Of a DNA stretch of 5,092 nt, positions 1 through 5,092 are shown piece by piece (positions within the stretch are counted from its first letter, which is position 1; the number at the start of each line of letters is the position of its first letter). This DNA is from Cellvibrionales bacterium UBA2034 (GTDB taxonomy: Bacteria; Pseudomonadota; Gammaproteobacteria; Pseudomonadales; UBA7239), in contig DDBK01000094.1 in NCBI GenBank assembly GCA_002333095.1, forward strand, positions 27,791-32,882. Reading direction: 5' to 3'. Under the pieces are notes generated by a model. It had not been told where the DNA came from and did not search any database. It worked only from the letters and a program-made list of their open reading frames with translations. Made by a program: the position numbers and the translations under genes.

Positions 1-868
1 TATCACCAAGACCACCCAATGCAAAAACCGGTACAGGGCACAGCGGGAGCAATGCAGCCAACCCCTCCCAACCCAACGTGATGGCATCGGGATGGCTGGG
101 CGTTGGCAACACCGGCGACAGCAGGATGTAATCTGCACCCACCGACAACGCATGCTGCACCTCTACCGCATTGTGGCACGAGGCGCCGAATAGCGTGTCG
201 ATACTGACAGGCCGGTCATGGCAAACCCGCAAACGTTGTGATGAAAGATGGAGGCCATCTGCCAGCCCGCCCCATGAACCCGCTTCGGCATTCAACATGA
301 GCTTCGCCTGATACTGTGCGCACAGATCCGCCATCGCTTCTGCCAGCTTGTTGTATGCAGCCACATCGAGATGATGCGCCCGCAACATCACCGTGCGAAT
401 ACCATGATGCTCCAGCGCACTGCGTGTGCGCTGCAAACATTCTGTTGCATCCAGAAAATTACCCGTTACAAGTAGCCGGTCTGATAACTGCAACGCCGTG
501 AGAATGGAACGATTGGCCGGCGGAAATTGATACGTGTTCAGCCTGTTCGCTGAAGCCCACAATACCTGTTGCCCCTCGCAACCCTGCGCATCACCGGCGA
601 AACCGGTTACACACCAGACATCCAGCAACACATGTTTATCCGGATACTGGAAAGGAATTCTTAACAGGGGTTGTGCGGCGTGAATATCCAATGCCACTTC
701 TTCACGAATTTCCCGTTGCAATGCCTGCAAGACAGTTTCACCTGCTTCTACTTTCCCGCCAGGGAATTCCCAGAACCCCCCCATATGTAAATGATCAGGT
801 CGCTTGGCGATCAGCACATCACCGTTGTCGTTCTTGATGACGGCAACAGCAACGTGAACTGATTTCAT
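1..868 (-). CDS. mutT: Nudix hydrolase (MutT-type) fused to a thiamine-phosphate-synthase-like domain; C-terminus cut by window edge
   Basis: I translated this frame by hand; it stays open for 289 codons from the ATG at 868 to the window edge. Residues 1-125 form a MutT-type Nudix domain, with FWEFPGGK at 32-39 and a Nudix box G38-x5-E44-x7-R52-E53-I-R-E56-E57. Enzymes of this type hydrolyse oxidised nucleotides such as 8-oxo-dGTP to the monophosphate in the cytoplasm, and the three box glutamates that bind metal are present. The usual box Gly is Ala59. From about residue 131 a ThiE/TenI-like TIM-barrel domain follows: DGLHLSS (204-210), GASCH (228-232), GADYILLSPVLPTPSHPDA (244-261 region) and FALGGLGD (282-289). 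ThiE makes thiamine phosphate, but Asp residues expected to bind Mg are replaced (Ala194, Arg212), so this half is probably not a normal ThiE. Such fusions are a known protein class whose second half has no settled role. The start is 20 bases after the argJ stop, with no clear ribosome binding site. The gene symbol refers to the Nudix half only. Confidence 0.93.
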   Translation of the reverse strand, partial: MKSVHVAVAVIKNDNGDVLIAKRPDHLHMGGFWEFPGGKVEAGETVLQALQREIREEVALDIHAAQPLLRIPFQYPDKHVLLDVWCVTGFAGDAQGCEGQQVLWASANRLNTYQFPPANRSILTALQLSDRLLVTGNFLDATECLQRTRSALEHHGIRTVMLRAHHLDVAAYNKLAEAMADLCAQYQAKLMLNAEAGSWGGLADGLHLSSQRLRVCHDRPVSIDTLFGASCHNAVEVQHALSVGADYILLSPVLPTPSHPDAITLGWEGLAALLPLCPVPVFALGGLGD

Positions 869-888
869 AAAAGTGGCGCTACAGAAAG

Positions 889-2103
889 TCAGGTGCGGTA
901 TTCGGCATTGATCGTCACGTAGTCATGCGAGAAATCGCAAGTCCACACCGTTTCACCAATAACACCGCGTTGTAACTCTACACGAACAATGATTTCTTCT
1001 GGCGCCATCGCACGCTGACCTTGCTCTTCTGTATAAGAAGTAGCTCGTCCACCATTCTGGACAATCTGCACATCATTCAGGAAAATATTGATGCGTGAAG
1101 TATCAAGGTTTTCAATACCGCTGCGCCCGATAGCGGCAAGAATGCGCCCCCAGTTGGGATCAGAAGCAAACAAAGCCGTCTTCACCAGCGGCGACTCAGC
1201 AATGGCATACGCCGCACGCAGGCATTCGGCACTGCTGTTTCCGCCATTAATTTCTACAGTAATAAATTTTGTCGCTCCCTCGCCATCACGCACAATCGCT
1301 TGCGCCAGTTCAGCAAAAATATTTTCAACGGCTTGCGCAAAAACATTCCACTGCGGGGACGCCGGTGACAATACAACACCAGACTTTCCTGTTGCTGCAA
1401 ACATACAGGCATCATTGGTGGAAGTGTCACCATCAATCGTGATCCTGTTGAAGGATTTATTCACAACAGACTTTAACAAAGCGTGCAAATCTTCTTGTGA
1501 CACTTTCGCATCTGTCGCTACAAAACCCAGCATAGTCGCCATATTGGGCTTGATCATTCCAGCGCCTTTGCTGATACCAGTGACCGTAATGATGTTTCCG
1601 TCTATGCTGATTTTCTTTGACGCTGCTTTCGGACGCGTATCCGTCGTCATGATTCCTTCGGCCGCGCGCAACCAGTGATTTGCATCAAGATCCGCTAATG
1701 CTTTTGGCAAGCCACCAACCAAGCGCTCCATCGGCAACAATTCACCAATGACACCTGTAGAAAACGGAAGGATACTTTCCGGCTTAACTGCAGTAATTTT
1801 TGCTAACGCATCACAACTCTGCAGCGCATCTTGCATGCCTTGCTCACCAGTACCCGCATTGGCACAACCGGTATTGACCAGCCAGTAACGGCACGCTTCA
1901 GTCGCCAGATGCTTTTTTGCAACATGTACAGGTGCCGCACAAAAAGCATTGGTTGTGAAAGTTGCAGCGACTGTGCTGCCAGCTGCCAACTCGAATATCA
2001 CAACATCTTTACGGTTGGCCTTGCGTATGCCCGCTTCGGCAATACCGATGCGCACACCAGATACAGGAAATAATTCTGACAAAATACCACTGCCAACTGC
2101 CAT
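889..2103 (-). CDS. argJ: Bifunctional glutamate N-acetyltransferase / amino-acid acetyltransferase (ornithine acetyltransferase)
   Basis: ArgJ moves the acetyl group from N-acetylornithine to glutamate, releasing ornithine and recycling acetylglutamate in arginine synthesis; bifunctional members also use acetyl-CoA. Starting at the ATG at 2103 the protein is 404 residues, normal for the family. The frame is open further upstream (Met at 2160), but those 19 extra residues overlap the conserved secA tail, and the family N-terminus matches MAVG. Visible motifs are STGVIGE (115-121, the oxyanion-hole region), KGAGMIKPNMATML (179-192) with the self-cleavage site before nucleophile Thr190, DGDTSTND (224-231), DPNWGR (315-320) and the typical C-terminal NAEYRT. 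The precursor should therefore cleave itself into an alpha chain of 189 residues and a beta chain of 215. The ATG lies 2 bases after the secA stop and lacks a good ribosome binding site, which suggests translational coupling. The sequence alone does not show whether the enzyme is mono- or bifunctional. No defects are seen. Confidence 0.97.
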   Translation of the reverse strand: MAVGSGILSELFPVSGVRIGIAEAGIRKANRKDVVIFELAAGSTVAATFTTNAFCAAPVHVAKKHLATEACRYWLVNTGCANAGTGEQGMQDALQSCDALAKITAVKPESILPFSTGVIGELLPMERLVGGLPKALADLDANHWLRAAEGIMTTDTRPKAASKKISIDGNIITVTGISKGAGMIKPNMATMLGFVATDAKVSQEDLHALLKSVVNKSFNRITIDGDTSTNDACMFAATGKSGVVLSPASPQWNVFAQAVENIFAELAQAIVRDGEGATKFITVEINGGNSSAECLRAAYAIAESPLVKTALFASDPNWGRILAAIGRSGIENLDTSRINIFLNDVQIVQNGGRATSYTEEQGQRAMAPEEIIVRVELQRGVIGETVWTCDFSHDYVTINAEYRT

Positions 2104-2105
2104 TT

Positions 2106-4814
2106 TTATACCAAACGCCCGTGACACTGTTTGTATTTTTTGCCAGAACCACACGGGCAAGGGTCATTACGCCCTACTTTTTCACCTTCACGCACATACG
2201 GTGCAGCAGCGTTACTGGCTGTTGGCGCTTCATCTGTTTTTTCTTCACCATGCAAGGCAGATACTTCAGCATGCTTCAGTTGTAAATTCTCTTGTTCCTG
2301 ACGGCGCTGTTCTTCCATCGCATCAATTTCTTCGCGTGATGCTATACGTATATGGAAAAGCACCCTGACCACTTCTGACTTGATGTTATCCAGCAGCACC
2401 CGGAACAGATCGAACGATTCACGCTTGAATTCCTGCTTGGGATTTTTTTGTGCATATGCCCGCAAGTTAATCCCTTGGCGCAGGTGATCCATGCTGGCAA
2501 GGTGTTCTTTCCACAGATTATCCAGCACCTGCAACATGATCTGTTTTTCAACCTGACGCATGATGGATTCTGCGCCTTCACATTTCCTGGCGTAATGTTC
2601 AGAGGCTGCTGCCTGCACGCGCTCCTGCACGGTAGCTTCCGTCAGATTGATGTCCTGCTCCAGCCATTCACGGACTGGCAACTGGATGCCGAAATCCGTC
2701 TCCAGCGCCTGCTCAAGGCCATGCAAATCCCACTGCTCGACAAAACTCTGCTCCGGCAAATACTGCGTCACCAATTCACTGACAACATCATTGCGGATAG
2801 CAGTAATAATATCGCCGATATCCTCTGCTTCGAGAATATCATTGCGCTGCTGGTAAATAACCTGACGTTGATCGTTAGCAACATTGTCATATTCCAGCAA
2901 TTGTTTGCGGATATCGAAGTTGCGACCTTCAACTTTACGCTGGGCTTTTTCAATCGAGCTGGTGACCATGCTGTGTTCGATTGCTTCACCACGCTGCATA
3001 CCCAGCGCCTGCATGATGCTCTTGACGCGATCCGATGCAAAAATCCGCATGAGATCATCTTCCAGAGACAAGTAAAAACGCGCCAGTCCCGGATCTCCCT
3101 GACGCCCTGCACGGCCACGCAACTGGTTATCGATACGGCGGGATTCATGACGCTCTGTGCCGAGAATATGCAAACCGCCTGCCGCAATCACCTGGTCTTG
3201 CCGCTGTTTCCATTCTGCTTTGACAGCATCGATCTGCGCCTGCGTGGGATTATTCAACGCAGCCACTTCTGCTTCCCACTTTCCGCCCAGCACAATATCC
3301 GTGCCACGACCGGCCATATTGGTAGCAATCGTCACGATGCCGGGACGACCGGCCTGCGCAATAATTTCTGCTTCCTGCGCGTGGAATTTTGCATTCAATA
3401 CCCGATGTTCAATGCCAACAGCCTGTAACCGGCGCGACATCTCTTCAGACGTCTCTACCGACGCAGTGCCCACCAGCACCGGCGCACCATTCGCCACAAA
3501 CTGTTTTATATCCTGGATAATCGCTTCGTATTTTTCATCCTTGCTCATGTACACCAGATCATTGAGATCCAGGCGCGATAGCGGACGGTTAGTAGGGATT
3601 ACGACCACATCAAGGCCATATATCTGCATGAACTCGGGCGCCTCTGTATCAGCAGTACCCGTCATGCCGGCCAGTTTTTTGTACAGCCGGAAATAATTCT
3701 GGAATGTGGTGGACGCCATGGTCTGGCTTTCACTCTGGATAGCAACACCTTCCTTTGCCTCGAGCGCCTGGTGCAGACCTTCCGACAAACGGCGGCCGTG
3801 CATGGTGCGCCCGGTGTGCTCGTCGATCAGGATGACCTGATCATCCTGCACAATATATTCAACATCACGATGAAACAGCGTGTGCGCACGCAAGGCAGCG
3901 TGGATATGATGCAGCAAGCTCAGGTTGGTGACGGCATACAAGCTGTCATTCGCATCCAGCAAACCATCCTTGATCAGTAACTGCTCGATCAGCTGGTGCC
4001 CTTCTTCAGTTAATTCTGCCTGCCGCTGTTTTTCATCCAGCGTATAGTGGCCCGGCACATCTTCTGTCTGAGCTTTCAGCCGCGGCATCAGGGCATTGAT
4101 GCGTTTATACAATTCAGAGCTGTTTTCTGCTGCACCAGAAATAATCAGTGGCGTGCGCGCTTCATCGATCAGGATGGAATCCACTTCATCGACAATCGCG
4201 AAGTTCATACCGCGCTGCACTTTGTCTTCCAGACGCAAGGCCATGTTGTCACGCAGGTAATCAAAACCGTATTCGTTGTTGGTGCCGTAAGTGATGTCGG
4301 CAGCGTAGGCTTCGCGCTTTTGTTCACTGCTCTGGCCAGACAGGATAACCCCGACACTCATGCCCAGTTTTTCATACACCGGACGCATCCAGTTCGCATC
4401 GCGGTTAGCGAGATAGTCATTCACTGTGACCACATGTACACCGTCACCAGGCAGGGCATTCAGGTACACAGGCAGCGTGGCCACCAATGTCTTGCCTTCA
4501 CCTGTGCGCATCTCGGCAATCTTGCCGGCATTCAACACCATGCCACCAATCATCTGAACATCGAAATGGCGCAAGCCCAGTGTACGTTTTGCGGCCTCCC
4601 TTACACAGGCAAATGCTTCAGGCAGCAACTGGTCCAGCGTGTCGCCTTTCTGTAGCCTCGCCCGAAACTCTGCAGTCTTGTTGGCCAGCTCACTGTCCGA
4701 CAGTTTTTCCAGCGCAGGCTCAAAAGCATTGATACCCGCCACCAGCTTGCCGAGTCGCTTCAATTCACGCTCATTTTTGCTGCCAAAGATTTTCTTGAGA
4801 ACCTTGCCAATCAT
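2106..4814 (-). CDS. secA: Preprotein translocase ATPase subunit SecA
   Basis: SecA is the ATP-driven motor that pushes unfolded preproteins through the SecYEG channel; it cycles between cytosol and inner membrane and receives cargo from SecB. The 902-residue product is almost the E. coli length (901) and is intact. Seen in order: Walker [10 protein letters not shown] (102-110, Lys108), Walker B VDEVDS (208-213, Asp209/Glu210), preprotein cross-linking region roughly 220-370, [15 protein letters not shown] (361-375), LAGMTGTA (381-388), NMAGRGTDI (499-507), and [13 protein letters not shown] (564-576) with the arginine finger region of the second nucleotide-binding fold. The helical scaffold and two-helix finger region follows, including [19 protein letters not shown] (763-781). 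A polar linker (about 833-875) leads to the zinc tail [13 protein letters not shown], with ligands Cys886, Cys888, Cys897 and His898, which binds SecB and lipid. The start [17 protein letters not shown] matches the family N-terminus. The ribosome binding site is weak. No SecM arrest motif is visible upstream. Confidence 0.99.
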   Translation of the reverse strand: MIGKVLKKIFGSKNERELKRLGKLVAGINAFEPALEKLSDSELANKTAEFRARLQKGDTLDQLLPEAFACVREAAKRTLGLRHFDVQMIGGMVLNAGKIAEMRTGEGKTLVATLPVYLNALPGDGVHVVTVNDYLANRDANWMRPVYEKLGMSVGVILSGQSSEQKREAYAADITYGTNNEYGFDYLRDNMALRLEDKVQRGMNFAIVDEVDSILIDEARTPLIISGAAENSSELYKRINALMPRLKAQTEDVPGHYTLDEKQRQAELTEEGHQLIEQLLIKDGLLDANDSLYAVTNLSLLHHIHAALRAHTLFHRDVEYIVQDDQVILIDEHTGRTMHGRRLSEGLHQALEAKEGVAIQSESQTMASTTFQNYFRLYKKLAGMTGTADTEAPEFMQIYGLDVVVIPTNRPLSRLDLNDLVYMSKDEKYEAIIQDIKQFVANGAPVLVGTASVETSEEMSRRLQAVGIEHRVLNAKFHAQEAEIIAQAGRPGIVTIATNMAGRGTDIVLGGKWEAEVAALNNPTQAQIDAVKAEWKQRQDQVIAAGGLHILGTERHESRRIDNQLRGRAGRQGDPGLARFYLSLEDDLMRIFASDRVKSIMQALGMQRGEAIEHSMVTSSIEKAQRKVEGRNFDIRKQLLEYDNVANDQRQVIYQQRNDILEAEDIGDIITAIRNDVVSELVTQYLPEQSFVEQWDLHGLEQALETDFGIQLPVREWLEQDINLTEATVQERVQAAASEHYARKCEGAESIMRQVEKQIMLQVLDNLWKEHLASMDHLRQGINLRAYAQKNPKQEFKRESFDLFRVLLDNIKSEVVRVLFHIRIASREEIDAMEEQRRQEQENLQLKHAEVSALHGEEKTDEAPTASNAAAPYVREGEKVGRNDPCPCGSGKKYKQCHGRLV

Positions 4815-4927
4815 GATCAGGCCACGTCACATAGGGGTCGCGAAATATCGCATAAAAGAGCTTTTTATGCCACCGGAACCCGGAGCCGGCAGACCTGCTA
4901 TACCGGGCTAGCCTGGAGGTACATCGC
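4815..4927 (-). other. Leader / intergenic region upstream of secA
   Basis: This is 113 bases between the stop of the upstream frame and the secA ATG. In the secA direction it begins with a GC-rich stretch (about 4871-4916, with several CCGG units), continues with the inverted repeat at 4850-4870, and ends in a 35-base segment before the start codon. I looked for a sigma-70 promoter and found no pair of -35 and -10 boxes with proper spacing that I would call. The only ribosome-binding-like bases before the ATG are a weak GTGG about 9 bases upstream. If secA has its own promoter, it is either here, poorly matching consensus, or further upstream. Confidence 0.5.
4850..4870. repeat. AT-rich inverted repeat (possible hairpin) in the secA leader
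   Basis: Two perfect 8-base arms, GCATAAAA and TTTTATGC, flank a 5-base centre. In the secA mRNA the structure would end about 35 bases before the start codon. Neither strand has a T-run directly after the stem, so it is not a standard intrinsic terminator. It could be a weak RNA hairpin in the secA 5' leader or a protein-binding palindrome overlapping a promoter; the sequence does not decide. The stem is AT-rich, so its stability would be modest. The structure is seen directly; any role is inferred. Confidence 0.5.
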
Positions 4928-5092
4928 CTAATTTATCGCCGCAATACACAATGGCTGGCCATGCCGTAGCAACATCAATTGCGTGGCTGGCTGTTCAATC
5001 CGTGCTACGCCGTATGCATTGTATTCACCGTGTAATACACCGCTGAAGCGTGGCAAGCGGCTATGACGGACAGGTTGAAGCAAACCGCGCAC
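4928..5092 (-). CDS. 3' end of an unidentified reading frame upstream of secA (partial)
   Basis: From the window edge this frame stays open for 54 codons and ends in TAG at 4928-4930; the start lies outside the window. The other two minus-strand frames here hit stops sooner, and codon choice looks plausible for this genome, which supports real coding sequence. The visible tail ends in MLLRHGQPLCIAAIN. I do not recognise the family. It does not look like the C-terminus of the M23 peptidase, LpxC or DciA (DUF721) proteins often found near secA, and it has none of the FxxxxWIxxxxGIRAGP arrest motif of SecM. The LLRHG string resembles the phosphoglycerate-mutase signature, but that motif sits at the N-terminus of that family, so the match is probably chance. 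There are no Cys pairs, membrane segments or repeats in the visible part. It may share transcription with secA, 113 bases downstream. Confidence 0.45.
   Translation of the reverse strand: MRGLLQPVRHSRLPRFSGVLHGEYNAYGVARIEQPATQLMLLRHGQPLCIAAIN

Noticed and set aside
216..501. Short frames on both strands at the left end
   Set aside because: They overlap the Nudix-ThiE fusion gene in other frames and carry no recognisable features.
1088..1678. Plus-strand open frame of 196 codons opposite argJ
   Set aside because: It is antisense to conserved argJ motifs and has no family features of its own.
2104..2160. Upstream in-frame extension of argJ (Met at 2160)
   Set aside because: The 19 extra residues overlap the SecA zinc tail coding sequence and do not resemble ArgJ N-termini; the ATG at 2103 gives the family length.
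2448..3428. Plus-strand open frame of 326 codons opposite secA
   Set aside because: It lies wholly antisense to the strongly conserved secA and its translation shows no recognisable domain; it is rich in Cys, His and Phe as expected from a shadow frame.
4639..4911. Plus-strand 90-codon frame covering the secA start and leader
   Set aside because: Most of it is antisense to the conserved SecA N-terminus, and the rest is leader sequence without coding character.
4903..4916. Imperfect 14-base palindrome around GGCTAGCC just after the upstream stop codon, considered as a terminator
   Set aside because: The stem is at most 5 base pairs with a mismatch in the RNA of the secA strand, and no T-run follows.
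4940..4970. LLRHG string in the upstream partial frame, suggestive of a phosphoglycerate-mutase/histidine-phosphatase motif
   Set aside because: It sits about 15 residues from the C-terminus, while the true motif lies at the N-terminus of that family.
4928..5092. SecM-type arrest peptide upstream of secA
   Set aside because: The visible 54 residues lack the FxxxxWIxxxxGIRAGP pattern.

Overview
The window looks like an ordinary chromosomal segment of a proteobacterium, most likely a gammaproteobacterium or a close relative. Base composition looks roughly even by eye. The lineage guess rests on the SecA sequence, which has the proteobacterial length and the C-terminal zinc tail, and on the gene order secA - argJ - mutT-type Nudix fusion. 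That order is a known arrangement in gamma- and betaproteobacteria; E. coli has secA followed directly by mutT.

All supported genes lie on the minus strand, so the window reads from right to left. At the right edge (5092 to 4928) is the 3' end of an unidentified reading frame. A leader of 113 bases follows, containing an AT-rich inverted repeat (4850-4870). Next comes a complete secA (4814-2106), the ATPase motor of the general secretion pathway. After only 2 bases comes argJ (2103-889), the ornithine/glutamate acetyltransferase of arginine synthesis. After 20 bases comes a Nudix hydrolase fused to a thiamine-phosphate-synthase-like domain (868 to the left edge, C-terminus missing).

The tight spacing suggests that secA, argJ and the Nudix gene are one transcription unit. 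The three jobs (protein export, arginine synthesis, nucleotide-pool cleaning) are not biochemically linked, so this is conserved neighbourhood rather than a pathway. None of the three starts has a strong Shine-Dalgarno sequence, and argJ is probably reached by translational coupling to secA.

I found no mobile element, CRISPR array, tRNA, rRNA or defence system, and no convincing exotic system. The points most worth a second look are the degenerate metal site in the thiamine-synthase-like domain, the Gly-to-Ala change in the Nudix box, the inverted repeat in the secA leader, and the unidentified gene in the position that secM holds in enterobacteria.
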